Below, one piece after another: positions 27,784 to 37,460 of a DNA stretch of 64,000 nucleotides (positions within the stretch are counted from its first letter, which is position 1; the number at the start of each line of letters is the position of its first letter). Location of the stretch: assembly GCA_034670405.1 (NCBI GenBank), contig JAXDDX010000012.1:1310001-1374000 (forward strand), written 5' to 3'. Position numbers and translations under genes: made by a program. The DNA comes from Hoplostethus atlanticus (taxonomy: Eukaryota > Chordata > Actinopteri > Trachichthyiformes > Trachichthyidae). The notes beneath the pieces are model-generated. The model did no database searches and had not been told where the DNA came from. It saw only the letters and a program-made list of their open reading frames with translations.

Positions 27784-28224
27784 CACTGTGTGAATGGGAC
27801 AGGGCCCATGTAAAACTGGGTCAATTATTATTGGAAAACCTTCCGATGCCACGGGAGTGTTTGCTTTCTCCTGCCTGCAGTGAAAATATACTTTTTTTAT
27901 TCTAGCGGTTCCACTCAACCAGATGAATCAACCTTAGAAAAGTTAATATTACATCCATTTCAAATCATAATTCAATTTGGGTGTGGACAGCCCAGAGTGG
28001 TGAGCAGAGTCTGCACTGGCATTTAAGGAGACAGAGGGTAACTAGAAGGCTTTGAATGCATTCCTCCAATGGATGTTCATTCACTTCAAATACTGCCACA
28101 TCACTGACGTTGCACAGACTTATTCTACTAATGCATTGATGATGCATGATCACAGATCAAGTGTGATCCCGGGCTAGGGGTCCGTACCTGGCTCTTGGCC
28201 AGCTCCGGTGGCCAGGGCGGGCAT
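492..28224 (-). CDS. mpp7: mpp7, 5' part of the coding sequence (exons 2-5, gene continues beyond base 1)
   Basis: MPP7 is a membrane-associated guanylate-kinase scaffold of epithelial junctions. Its two N-terminal L27 domains join DLG1 and LIN7 into a complex, followed by PDZ, SH3 and GUK-like domains. Four minus-strand exons (28224-28188 coding, 15526-15408, 5153-5076, 572-492) have AG/GT borders and join with compatible phases (1, 0, 0) into 105 residues without a stop. The segments read [58 protein letters not shown] and [15 protein letters not shown]. From recalled human MPP7, the lengths up to each junction agree exactly (residues 13, 52, 78, 105). This covers L27N and the beginning of L27C; everything after residue 105 is off the window. 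Fish can carry two mpp7 copies (a and b) and I cannot tell which this is. The family call is firm; the paralogue is open. Confidence 0.93.
1263..1588. repeat. Purine-rich tract with a GGGA quadruplex motif
   Basis: The plus strand is almost all purine in long blocks between 1263 and 1475. At 1565-1588 GGGG is followed by five AGGG units, a canonical G-quadruplex pattern on the strand opposite the mpp7 coding strand. Confidence 0.7.
1917..2285. mobile_element. Decayed MITE-like repeat with TATCGG-type ends
   Basis: The right part reads CAATATCGGCCTTGAAAAAC followed by CCATACAGGTC. The left part has GACCGAGGGTCCACTACTGA and three copies of a 12-bp ACTGATATATCT unit (1934-1968). This resembles, from memory, the abundant fish non-autonomous DNA transposons whose ends carry repeated ATCGG/GATATATC words. 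No clear target duplication can be read, so borders and class are approximate. Confidence 0.38.
3203..3242. repeat. (GT)20 microsatellite
   Basis: Uninterrupted dinucleotide array of 40 bp. Confidence 0.97.
4996..5035. repeat. (GT)20 microsatellite downstream of the exon 4 donor
   Basis: On the mpp7 sense strand this is (AC)20, starting 40 nt after the exon 4 donor, a classical hnRNP L binding layout. Confidence 0.97.
5076..5153 (-). CDS. mpp7: mpp7 exon 4 (residues 53-78, end of L27N and linker)
   Basis: This 78-nt exon of 26 codons begins [17 protein letters not shown] and ends with LACD, with an excellent CTTTCAG acceptor and a GTAAGT donor. It closes the first L27 domain and links to the second. 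Both borders are phase 0, so skipping would remove 26 residues in frame. On the sense strand the acceptor is preceded by a 51-nt CT-dinucleotide tract (5165-5215 on the plus strand), and a 40-nt CA repeat (4996-5035) begins 40 nt after the donor. The first is a natural polypyrimidine/PTB site and the second a natural hnRNP L site. Regulated splicing is inferred from this arrangement, not shown. Confidence 0.93.
5165..5215. repeat. (GA) microsatellite forming the exon 4 polypyrimidine tract
   Basis: A 51-bp GA array. On the sense strand it is a CT tract ending 12 nt before the exon 4 acceptor. Confidence 0.97.
5261..5482. repeat. Cluster of AC arrays
   Basis: Several interrupted AC runs, the longest being 5279-5308 and 5390-5411. 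Confidence 0.9.
5732..5905. repeat. Two AC arrays
   Basis: A pure array at 5732-5756 and an array with CG interruptions at 5859-5905. Confidence 0.9.
6236..6282. repeat. AC/GC-interrupted microsatellite
   Basis: CACACG units pass into a pure CA array. Confidence 0.93.
6351..6385. repeat. 17-bp near-perfect palindrome
   Basis: TTTGCAGCATCTGTAAC (6351-6367) and its exact reverse complement (6369-6385) are separated by one A. Pairing can continue outwards for five more bases (CAAAT type) across a one-base bulge. Confidence 0.85.
9863..9905. repeat. (GA) microsatellite
   Basis: Uninterrupted, about 43 bp. Confidence 0.97.
14796..14823. repeat. (GT)14 microsatellite
   Basis: Uninterrupted, 28 bp. 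Confidence 0.97.
15408..15526 (-). CDS. mpp7: mpp7 exon 3 (residues 13-52, most of L27N)
   Basis: This 119-nt exon enters in phase 1 (GT completes the glycine codon begun by the last G of exon 2) and leaves in phase 0. It reads [16 protein letters not shown], then an acidic [10 protein letters not shown] segment, then [13 protein letters not shown]. This is the most recognisable MPP7 block and the core of the first L27 domain, used in the family to pair with DLG1. The acceptor follows a pyrimidine-rich CTCTTCTTCCTCTCCAG stretch, and the donor is GTAAAA, weaker than those of exons 4 and 5. Skipping this exon would break the frame. Confidence 0.94.
23178..23700 (-). mobile_element. Internally deleted Tc1/mariner-type transposon
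   Basis: Inverted ends are recognisable: GGCCACTTTATTAGGTACAC on the left (from 23188) and GTACCTAATAAAGTGGCCGG followed by TGAGTGTA on the right, ending at 23700. This is the terminal sequence of a widespread vertebrate Tc1-like family whose full copies are about 1.2 kb or more. Here about 520 bp remain. The left part corresponds to the transposase C-terminus region and the right part to its N-terminus, with the catalytic middle missing. The left tip is more diverged than the right, so its exact border is uncertain by a few bases. Confidence 0.82.
23385..23540 (-). pseudogene. Tc1-type transposase N-terminal remnant
   Basis: The minus strand reads [20 protein letters not shown], then [20 protein letters not shown] and YRGWRRN. 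This is the helix-turn-helix DNA-binding start of Tc1-family transposases (pattern LSDFERG, VGARRAG, SISETA, SRVYREW). The reading continues only a short way before the internal deletion. The DDE catalytic domain is absent, so this copy cannot make an active enzyme. Confidence 0.75.
25483..25568. repeat. (GA)43 microsatellite
   Basis: Uninterrupted 86-bp purine array; on the mpp7 sense strand a CT tract. No exon follows it closely. Confidence 0.97.
25672..25870. repeat. AC array (25672-25718) and inverted GT array (25837-25870)
   Basis: Opposite-strand AC and GT arrays lie about 120 bp apart and could pair as an imperfect hairpin. Confidence 0.9.
26255..26480 (+). mobile_element. 3'-end remnant of a LINE-type retrotransposon
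   Basis: After a CTTTGGAAGAC segment the plus strand can be read as [20 protein letters not shown] and a stop (26297-26359). This follows the pattern that closes many fish LINE ORF2 proteins (SV.SFKSLLKTHFYRLAF). The T-rich tract that follows to about 26480 fits a decayed 3' tail. Stops and frame changes upstream show it is an old fragment. LINE clade not determinable. Confidence 0.42.
27285..27345. repeat. (GT)30 microsatellite
   Basis: Uninterrupted 61 bp with shorter interrupted GT units before it. Confidence 0.97.
27497..27518. repeat. Run of 22 G
   Basis: A pure homopolymer, followed by a GGAT-rich purine stretch to about 27580. Confidence 0.95.
27728..27782. repeat. (TG)27 microsatellite
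   Basis: Uninterrupted, 55 bp. Confidence 0.97.
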
Positions 28225-28258
28225 GGCTCCTACTGGCTGCTTCCTGGTTCCTCTCTAG
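28188..28258 (-). CDS. mpp7: mpp7 exon 2: end of 5' UTR and start codon
   Basis: The start codon is at 28224-28222. The 37 coding nucleotides give [12 protein letters not shown] plus one base of the next codon, closely like the MPALSTGSGSDT start I recall for human MPP7, and the donor is GTACGG. The start context is GAGCCATGC, with a purine at -3. An in-frame TAG sits near the left edge of the exon on the sense strand, so translation cannot begin further upstream within it. The acceptor is placed after CCATTTTCCACAG, giving 34 nt of 5' UTR. That acceptor is moderate and is the least certain border of the coding exons. Confidence 0.85.
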
Positions 28259-28433
28259 CTGTGGAAAATGGCGACGGGGCGTCAGAGTAGCAAGCTCCTC
28301 AGCAGCTCTCCCCGGGGACAAGCTGAGCCTGAGGCCAGGCTTTATGCCATGGAGCCCTGCAAGAGAACAAGAATTTAGACCCTACTTGTCAGATGGTAGA
28401 ACGGCCACATGCACGTGTGTGTGTCGGTCTGTG

Positions 28434-28437
<4 letters not shown>

Positions 28438-28501
<64 letters not shown>
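28438..28501. repeat. (GT)32 microsatellite upstream of exon 2
   Basis: Uninterrupted 64 bp; on the sense strand a CA repeat about 180 nt before the exon 2 acceptor. Confidence 0.97.
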
Positions 28502-28504
<3 letters not shown>

Positions 28505-31216
28505 GGGAGCTCAGAGCTGCCCGTAGCCATGGATATGACGATTTACCATACTAACAGATATATGTGTATGTGTGTAGCTGAGCCAACAATTGAGAGAGAC
28601 TGTGTATGGGGCCTGTGTTGTGTGTGTTCACAGTGTGTTCACAGTTGACTCAGGGTGTTTACGACTCAACACATTTTTCAATGCTGCTGAACATCCTGCT
28701 ATCTACCTGATCCAACATTGCCACATCCCGCACACTCAACCACACACACAATTTATTCTATGCTTTATTCAGTGTCCAGCAGAAACAAGGGAAACCTTAT
28801 CCGCTGAGGGGAGAGTAAGCGAGCGAACGCAGCGGACCTGCGAAAGATCAAACAGGCGTGGAAAAGCATCGCTTCGTGAACGCCGCTGGTCAACGGGAAC
28901 GCCAGACAAGACGTGGAAGTGCAACACAAATAAAAAAGTCCCCGGCTCATTCATATGTATCCTGCAGTGGATGCACGGGTGTGTACGCACACCGACACAC
29001 ACACACACACACACGACGGGGGAAAAACAGCTCATCTGTGCTAATTGGAACAAGACTGCCTGATGGATGTGGGTGTGATCTGCTTTGGGACGACACTCTC
29101 ACAGTCAGTAACAGCCCACACACACACATCATGTCTCCTGTGGGGGCTTACACTCCAGGTGAGACCGTGTGAGAGCATCAGCCATGACCGTGTGTGTGTG
29201 TGTGTGTCATCCTCCAGAGGGACCACCACCGGCGTTGTGTACTCTAGCCAACCCTAACAGGTGCTGCTACTGTTCTGTATGTATGAGTGGTTGAGGGGCC
29301 TCATGGGATGCTCCCAGCCCCGGGCCCTCCACCCTTCCCTGGCCTTGACTCAGACTCAACCGCTCTTATTAAACCTTTAACTCCCCACCTCCCTTTTCCC
29401 CCATCTATGCGTCATTTATATCTGGACTCCTTTCAAAAGCCCCCCAGGACTCCCACCGTGTCCCTGAGGCCCCGGTATGTCCTGCCACCAGCATGAAAGC
29501 CTTAGTGTAAAATAGTAGTGACCAATTAGACTTTAGCCTCATGTTGCTAACAACATGCAGCTCAGTGACCCATTGTATGTCCCAATCAAACCCAGGTACA
29601 TATACTGTACGGCCCTAGGCTATTGTTGGCAGTCCACTCAGTTCAGATAAAAAAGATGAGGTGCAGTTCTCTTGTTCTGTCTCTTTCGGTGATTGGTTAT
29701 CAAACATTGGCTGAGGATGGAGATTGGTTCACGCTCTGGCTCAGGGCCACCGAGCCAGAGACGAGGCAGGCCAAGACACCTGCACCCTTCCAGCTCATTT
29801 GGACCCCCGTCGATGCGGCAAGGTGATGAAGACCACACACGCTAGAGGCAATACATTTTGATCTAAACGTCTAGCAGCCGGCGCAACGCCGAGACCTCAC
29901 GTCCATCTCAGGGGTCTGGACGGCGGACCAGAAATGCATTAGAAATGTGCTTCTCGGTAAAGAATCTCACACTCAGCCCCCACGGTGACAGCAGCACAGC
30001 AGCGATAGTTTCCTGGCATCTCGCCCCGCATGTGTGTACAAACACACGCAGAGGTCGAGGCATAAATTAGCCAAGACGACAGCCCACGTAGCAAAACGCT
30101 ACCACGCCTGTCTGACACATCGTGGTGTGAATGCACCTCAGGGGCCGAGCAGACCCCAGGTGGAGGATGGTGGAAAAAAAACAACTAGACAATACAGTCC
30201 AGAAGCAGAGTGAGCAGATAATTAAGCTACTGAATGCACATCAGGAAAAAAAAAAAAATCACAAAACAGCAATTAAGAAAGGATTGATTTCCCTTGAGAG
30301 GGGATGTCGTAGGCCAGATTTGTCGATCATCTGAGCGCAGCTTTGCTTGAGTGTAAAATGGACAGTGGTGTTCTCTGTGTACATCCATGAAACAGGTTAA
30401 AGAGGCCAGCAGAGAGGGGCAGTGGCGCCTCGAGCAGCAACCACAAGATCTCTCCAGCAGGCCCGGTAGGACAGGGGACCGAACCCAACGGCCACTGAGC
30501 TCATGTCAAAAGAATTGACCCGTGCAAAATCAGTTCAATGTTTCACCGAGAGGGCCGCGGCACGGTTTTGTCATAAGACTTTGTGATCGGAACGACAGAC
30601 TCAAGAAAGGACGAGGGGAAGGAGGAATGGAGGGGGTGGTGCAGAATTACTCTAAAGGCATGCTGTGCCGCGATATCGGCCGTTGGCCTTTTGTTGTATC
30701 CAAGGGGGAATGACCAAATATTTCCCAATCTAAGTAAGGATCCATCTTTCCATTCAGGGAGCTTTGTGAGGGCCAGGAAGCGTGCTGCGGCACTGAGAAC
30801 ACCTGAGACTTTTTACAGTGCCCGAAAGGATCGTAATGAACTGAGTTAAAGAAACATTCCCCGCTGTCGAAGTGCTCTAGCCGTGTCTGTTCAGATCACA
30901 CAATATCAGATGGCCATGGGAGAGTAAGGGACAGTTTGCCATGTGGTCAAGAGATGGGATAAGCTTGAGAGGTATGTTCCTTCCTCTACCTGTCCTATCT
31001 GCAGGCCAGCATCTTCAAATGGTGCTGGCGCCATCTAGTGGGCGTTTCTTCCACCGCATGGAGAATTTACACCTAAAAAAGGAGGAAAAATTGTAGCACC
31101 TCTCTCCCAAACAAAGACCAGTATATCAGGACACCCCGCCTGTATCTTCGTCTGTTTAGACTTGTTCTGTGTGTGAAACCTGAAGTCGAATCAGTATTTG
31201 AAGAGAAAATAGCTTT

Positions 31217-31234
31217 GGGGGGGGGGGGGGGGGG
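31217..31234. repeat. Run of 18 G
   Basis: Pure homopolymer. Confidence 0.95.
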
Positions 31235-33219
31235 CAGCGGGTGATGGATGGATGGAGGGATGAAAATGGGGAGGTGTAGAGGGCTGTTATTCCTTCCTTT
31301 CCTTTAAAAAACAGGCCTGTCTGTCCAGCTGGGGGGAGCGCAGGTGGAGCCGTCACACTCTCAGCTGGATGTTGATGAAGGTTGGGGGAGGAACAGCAGA
31401 GGTGGGAGCTGAATGACTGACACTGAAAAACACTGGAAGACCTTTCACACATCTAAGGGGCCATCAATGATTTGAGAGAGTCTGCTCCGAGTTTAAATTA
31501 TTGTATCGGTTTTAGTCGTCAGTCTTCCTTCCTTGGCTCATCCAAAACCGATGGATCCAGTCCAGAGGCACCAAAAACTCCATGGACAAGAGAAATGGGG
31601 AGAAAAACATGTCATGCTCCCACGTGTGATATGAGAAACTGACGGAGGCCTGAATGGCTCTGCATACATGCTGCCTCCATCTGGAGGTGGATAGGAAGTG
31701 CTACAACAGGACACTGCAGAGGCCAGGCATGCCCCATCAGGTTCATTGAAACCTCCCCAGGGTGCTGTTGAGATTTTAAGGTTTTCCCCCCTGGCTCGTC
31801 CCACGTCAGGTGACAGGAAGGCCAGCTACTGGCGGGGGATTTTATCGGGCCACCATGGATGACACCGATCCTCTGCCTCACATGACAGACACACACCCGA
31901 AGCCAACCCTGTCACACCTGCTCTGGTTACTGCCCACAGGACTTGTTGGCTGCCAAGCGATCCACCAGCTCCATCATCTGTGGATCTGCTCCACTCTGTT
32001 GATTTTATCTCTGCTGACTGTAAAATGTATCTGACAGCCTGTGTGACACCCGCTCTGGTTACCGATCCTGTCCTGTTTGTTGCAACATTGTGAGGTTTTG
32101 TTACTCCACTTATCACAGTCTTATAAATCTGCGCAGATGTGGTTTTGTCATCTACTATTATGCTGCTGCATTTTGTCTTCGGGGAGCATTTGAAAGTAGC
32201 ACTTGGATCCCTCTTGACCTTGCATGAGGCTACTTCACTGTCTCAATAGGTCAGAAGTCACACTTGGCTCCAAACTGAAGTTTATCTCACCGAAAAAACT
32301 CTCTCAATGTTTCAATCGAGACTCTTCCAATGTCATTAAAGGAGCAATAACAGTTTGAGAGAGAGGAAATTGCACTCAAAGGCTCAAAGGCTGCGTTCAA
32401 GAATATCCAGGAGAAAGTGTCCAATGAAGGAAAGACTCCAGATTTCAACATCTCAGGTATACCACGTACCAATGATGTTCTGGGTTTGAATCTGATCTGG
32501 GATTTTTGCCGCATGTCTCCCGATCTTTCCTGTCTCTCTCTATTGTGGATAAAATTGAATAAAAGGCAGAAATTCAAACAAACGAAACGAAAACATTTGA
32601 CGTCTCATATCCCTCCACCTCCGACGACCACACGAATCCACCAGAGCCCTGTCTCCGTCTGAGCGCTCTGCCTACCATCTCATAATCCTGTGCCACTGCA
32701 GCAACCGAGGCCTCAGGCGCGCTCGCGTTATTAAAGGCATGCCGTGTCATTAACGGCCGCATGCGGTTTAAAGAGTTCGCTATCTTGTTTTCACATGTGC
32801 GCGCGTGCTCCCCATAAAGCTCGGCGACGGTGACAGAAAGCGCACGCTCTTCCAGTCCATAAAAGAGGCGTCCAAATATTTGTGCTCTGATGTTGGCGAG
32901 GGAGGTAGGGAGGAGAGAGAGAAAGTATGAGACAGTCGCAGAGGCAGAAGCAGAGATGCGCTTTCATACGGGTTCGAATCGAACGGACAAAGTTGCTCCT
33001 TTTAAGGAAAACTATGTTCCTTTCACGTCAAGAGCATCTGCTCCAGGATATTGGTGTATGGTAGCTGTGAAGACAGATTGGATGTTAAATCAATTTGTAT
33101 TTCTGTTACTCTACATCATATTGGCTTGTAGGAACCGCAAATTGCAAAGTCAGACAGACAGACGCAGATAGAGTTACAGCCACATGCACACAACCATACA
33201 TGACACAATCATAAGGGTA

Positions 33220-33355
33220 TAATTGCAGTGTATCCAACTGTGGTTAAAAGGGAACATTCATTTACACACAGGCGCACACTTATACTACGTTTCGAGGGGC
33301 TATGTGTAATTGCAGTGTATTAAACCGTGGTCGAGAGGAACGTTCATCCACATGA
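33220..33355. repeat. Diverged tandem duplication, period 87 bp
   Basis: AATTGCAGTGTATCCAACTG at 33221 and AATTGCAGTGTATTAAACCG at 33308 open two related blocks of about 48 bp, each continuing with a GGAAC.TTCAT.. segment. The match is clear but imperfect, indicating an old local duplication. Confidence 0.6.
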
Positions 33356-33412
33356 CATCTTGAAATGGAAATACTGTTTTAAAAAAAAATAATCAAAACC
33401 CCCTCTGGACGC

Positions 33413-33600
33413 CAGCGCCGCGGAGGCAGCCCTGCGCCTCGTCTGTTTGTGGAAAAGCACATTGTTGAATAATGTCTTTCTCCTGCCTCTCCGCGGCGTT
33501 GCCAGGACGTCACCGTGTCGGTTCCTATTAGGCGTGAGGCGTGCGGCTGGTGGCGGGGACGCGTTTGTGTTTACAGGGGTTTGCCAAAAACGTCTTCTCG
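33413..33600. promoter_or_regulatory. Intronic CpG-rich patch, possible alternative promoter or enhancer
   Basis: CpG dinucleotides cluster here (for example GCCAGCGCCGCGGAGG and CTCCGCGGCGTTGCC) in contrast to the surroundings. A CRE-like GACGTCAC lies at about 33507. No good minus-strand donor is seen beside it, so an alternative mpp7 first exon is not demonstrated. Confidence 0.3.
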
Positions 33601-34355
33601 TTAATAGCTCTTAGCTTTACGAGACATCGGGGCGGCTTAATTTAAGACCCAGCGGTACCTGGCAGGTCTGATGTTCCTGGACGGGAGGAAGTGGCGAGAC
33701 GGGGATGGCGTCGGGGAGGTGGGGACGTGGAGGAGCAGGAATGAGGAAAAGGGAAAAGGAGGAAGTGTGCGACAGGAGGGTGGTGAGGCGCTTGGACACA
33801 ACTAGAAAGAAAACTAGATTAGGGGAACAAATGTGAAATATCTTTAGAACAACGTAGGAGACTATTAACCCATGAAGGGGGAATACTGTATAGAAATAAG
33901 AATCCAATGAGAAGGTTCACAGAGAAAAGGTCTTCTTAGTCTTGACAGTACGGACTCAGAGCTTTGCCATGTGTTGCTCATAACAGCCTGGCCTTTCCAC
34001 ATAAAACCCATGGGCTGGTGTGCATGTTACAACACACACACACACACAGACATATAGATCTGTGTCTACGTAAACCTGTCTTTCCGGAGGCCCTAAAACG
34101 TCCCAGCAGGCTCCCAACGGCTGGATCACTTCATCGCACTTGAAAAAACTGCATTCAGGAAATTAATTTGTTCAAGAGCGAGAGTGTTTTAGGAACCCAG
34201 GGGTCACTGATGAACCAGGGCCAGGGAAAGGTCAAAGTTCAGTGATCTAGTGAGGCACCAGCTGAGCTGTCTAGTGGATCTGTCGAACAAGCCTTGCTTT
34301 ACAATGGCATTATCTGAGTAGCTCTTTAGGCAATAATCAATAGGTTACTCAAGTA

Positions 34356-34430
34356 TATTTACATTTATGTTTTGGCATGATATTTGAAGCTGATGCTCTC
34401 ATCCATAACAACTTAAAATGAGTGCAACAG
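34356..34430 (-). mobile_element. SINE/LINE 3'-tail relic
   Basis: TATTTACATTTATG, then GCATGATATTTGAAGCTGAT and GCTCTCATCCATAACAACTT, match in inverse orientation the conserved tail (ATAAGAGCGTCTGCTAAATG type) shared by several fish SINEs and their partner LINEs. Only the tail is visible. Confidence 0.5.
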
Positions 34431-35694
34431 TAGAATAAACGTAATTTCCACCAGAATTTCAAGCAACCAACAGTAAAGGTTGGCTGGTAAGGCTGAAAGC
34501 CACGGTGCTGCGACCACAGAAAGATGATGTAAAAGAGCAGCAATAGGATAACTGATCAACTAAGAACTAAGCAGAGAGATAGAAGTAATTTTCAGAGGAG
34601 AGGGAATATGATTTAGCGGCTGAGAAAACGAAAAGGCACCAACGATGGATAATGGAAAAGGAAGGATGTGTAGGGACTTACCGGATCTCTCTCTCTCTGC
34701 AACACAAGACCTTCACACACGAGTGGAGGCTCTCCCCTCAGTTATTACAGCACACCCAAACAAAAACACACGCCCACAAGTTGTAACAACTCACCTGAAC
34801 AGACCTGAAACTCTAGTTTGCGTCCTTGCCTAAAGGCTCATAATGCTCCACCCTCTTTTACCGCACACGACACACAGCTCACCTGTAAAGAGAGAGAGAG
34901 AGACAGAGATAGAGAGAGAGAGAGAGAGCGTTAGCCAGGGTTTCCAAGGTGGCCCTGATGTAAAATTCTTTGCATCTATGCAGTTTGTAAACAAAATTGT
35001 GGTATACTCCTGTAAAGTGACCCATTTGTAAAACTCAATGATATTCCCCAACTTCCCCTGAGAATTGATCAAATTCCCCGACTTCCCCTGTCTGGAATAC
35101 ACCTCTAAAAATCCCATGATATTCCAAAAATGTCCATAACCAGTGAAGCCTGGTTAACAGAGTTCACCAATTTCACAAAGAATTGTAATGGACTCAAAAA
35201 CTTTATCACACTGCCTACTGCATGTATCCATTCAACAAGTGTCCGTCGGTGTAGTGGCGACAGATGGCCACTAGATGGCCCAATCAGCCCACTAAATACT
35301 TCCAGTCACCACATTTCACAGATAATTCTTGCAGTGGAGTCTCTCAGCAGCTGACAGTGCAAGGTCTGTATACCTGCTCAGATGTGTTTTTGTGAGTGTG
35401 CATCTATTTCTCTGCGTGTGTGCGTGTGTGTGTGTGTGTGCATGTGTGCGTGTGTGCATGTGTGCGTTCAAATGTCCCCCAAGGCCCGTCCTAGTGGCAG
35501 TGTGACCTCACCAGGTGCCAGACAAGATGGGCACCAGTAATCCCATCCACTCCCTGCCAGGGCCCCATTGTTATTAAACCCAAGTAGGGGCCACGCTGAC
35601 TGGACCCGGGCTGCCTGATATGAACACCAGCCTGGACTGTTAATGTCATGTTGTCACTGGACGTTGGCAAAATATGAATTACATGTGGTTAATA

Positions 35695-35880
35695 GGGCTG
35701 CATGATGATCGCTAAAATGATAATCCACCATTATTAGTCCTGATGATTTGATTTGCCTTGTATATCAACACCTCGAGTGTTTTCAATTACACCGGGCAAG
35801 TGATAGGAAATGTTTCAATAACGCCAATATTCAATGATCGCTAAGTGTGGAACATAAAATCATGATTTTCATCATCAAAT
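35695..35880. mobile_element. Decayed MITE-like repeat, related to the copy at 48606
   Basis: It starts GGGCTGCATGATGATCGC, followed by TAAAATGATAATCCACCATT and ATTAGTCCTGATGATTTG. The words CTAAAATGATAAT and TATTAGTC.TGATGATT recur in the same order at 48606-48707, so both are copies of one dispersed family, apparently with GGGCTGCA ends. The right border is unclear. Confidence 0.4.
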
Positions 35881-36411
35881 ACTTGGAGGTCATTTCAAGT
35901 CAAGACCATTCCTGCCATGTCTGATACAAAACCTATCAAAATGCTGAAATATCAACATATTACACAGTAATAATAACAACATGTGGGATCTATTAAAACC
36001 CTAAACAAACCAAAAAATCAATAAAGCTAATAGAAATTCTTTCCTTCCCCTAAACGCTCGTATGACGTGTCGCCAGATTGTGATTGTCCCTGTTCAGTTA
36101 GCATGTTGCCACCATGACGCTAAATTTGTCCAAGTTGTCTCTTTTTGTTTTGCTCTTTCTCAAGCTGCAATCGCTCTCTCTCTCTGTCACTCTCTTTTGT
36201 TTCATTGGCGTCACACTGTTCTGTACAGACTAAAGCCTTCGCCCGCCAACTCTCCACTACCCTTAACACCTCTTCCTCTTCTTCCTCCTCATCCCCCCAT
36301 CTCTTCTCCCCGTTTCCCATGAACACACAGCAGCTCTTTGTCTCTCTCTGGCACATTAACAGAGAGATGAGGCCACAGTCACTATCACTCGCCGCTGACA
36401 CATTCCGCTGC

Positions 36412-36460
36412 CACACACACACACACACACACGCACGCACGCACACACGCACACACGCAC

Positions 36461-36496
<36 letters not shown>
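36412..36496. repeat. Compound CA/CG microsatellite
   Basis: CA runs are interrupted regularly by CG, giving CACACG units in the middle. Confidence 0.93.
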
Positions 36497-36497
<1 letters not shown>

Positions 36498-36610
36498 GTG
36501 AAGGGTCGCCATAGCACTGATAATAACCAGTTCAATTAATCCTGGACACGGCATGGGAGAATTATCCTGAAGAGTAAAGTGGATGAAAAGAGACAACGGA
36601 AGAGGGAGGG

Positions 36611-36790
36611 AGGATGGATGGATGGATGGATGGATGAAGGGATGGATGAATGGATGGGGTGGGTGGATGGATGGATGGATGGATGGATGGATGGAGGGTT
36701 AAATGGATGGGGGGGTGGATGGATGAATCGATGAAGGGATGGATGAATGGATGGGGTGAGTGGATGGATGGATGGATGAATGGAGGGATA
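36611..36790. repeat. GGAT tetranucleotide array with internal duplication
   Basis: Mostly GGAT units. A variant block containing GAAGGGATGGATGAATGG and then GGGTG occurs at about 36636 and again at about 36731, so a unit of about 95 bp has been duplicated. Confidence 0.9.
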
Positions 36791-37373
36791 CATAATTGCA
36801 AAAGCTCACTGAGTAGACAGCAGAATTCAATTATATCTACAGACAGAGAGACGGTGCATCCGACCGTTTTCTATGACTCCGCCTCCCGTTGACAGTAACT
36901 GGATGACGAGGGATGTGTGCAGCAGTTTGCAGCGTAACCCTGGTAATTCTACTAAATGCCAGTGTTGCAGGCGAGCCTATATCCTTCCAGATATTACCAA
37001 GGTGAATTACTCTACCTGAGGGGTTGGGGGGGTGTGAGGGGGGCAGAGAGACAGATGGATCGAGACACAGACAGGTGGCAGGCAGACAAAAATAGATAAG
37101 AAAGAAGAGATGTGATTGATTGATAGAAAGTCGACAGGGGAAGAGCCTTGGGGCTGAGGCAGGTCTCCATCCTCCACACACACACACTCTCACACTCACA
37201 CACCTACATGGACACACACACACACACACACACACACCTGCTGTGTGTGTTTACAGGACAACTTAACAGAGCTGCAGTGGGGAGTGGAAGTGAGCCCATT
37301 AACAGATACATAATTGATAGAGCTTCTTCAAGGACAGAGAAACAGAGAGACACAGAGAGAGAGAGAACCAGAG

Positions 37374-37376
<3 letters not shown>

Positions 37377-37453
<77 letters not shown>
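37377..37453. repeat. (GA)38 microsatellite
   Basis: About 77 bp, flanked by imperfect GA-rich sequence to 37515. Confidence 0.97.

Positions 37454-37460
<7 letters not shown>

Larger units (their letters stand above)
15527..28187 (-). other. Intron 2 of mpp7
   Basis: This 12.7 kb intron holds GA-rich patches (16996-17030, 18280-18320, 18463-18495), an A-run/GA junction (20558-20590), a Tc1-type deletion derivative (23178-23700), a CTT run (24291-24308), a long GA array (25483-25568), AC/GT arrays (25672-25718, 25837-25870, 27285-27345, 27728-27782), a LINE 3' remnant (about 26255-26480) and a run of 22 G (27497-27518). Between these I see no exon. The frames at 18467-18874 and 21166-21705 have no recognisable domain. 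Confidence 0.75.

Noticed and set aside
31850..32110. Repeated CTCTGGTTAC-type words suggesting a duplicated element
   Set aside because: Only short similarity (about 20 bp with mismatches); not enough to call a repeat.
34830..34950. Minus-strand acceptor-like CTCTTTACAG followed by GTGAGC
   Set aside because: The GA-rich patch mimics a polypyrimidine tract; no coding sequence or paired donor fits the mpp7 frame.
36536..36801. Pro-Ser-Ile-His repeat frames
   Set aside because: Translation of the GGAT tetranucleotide array.
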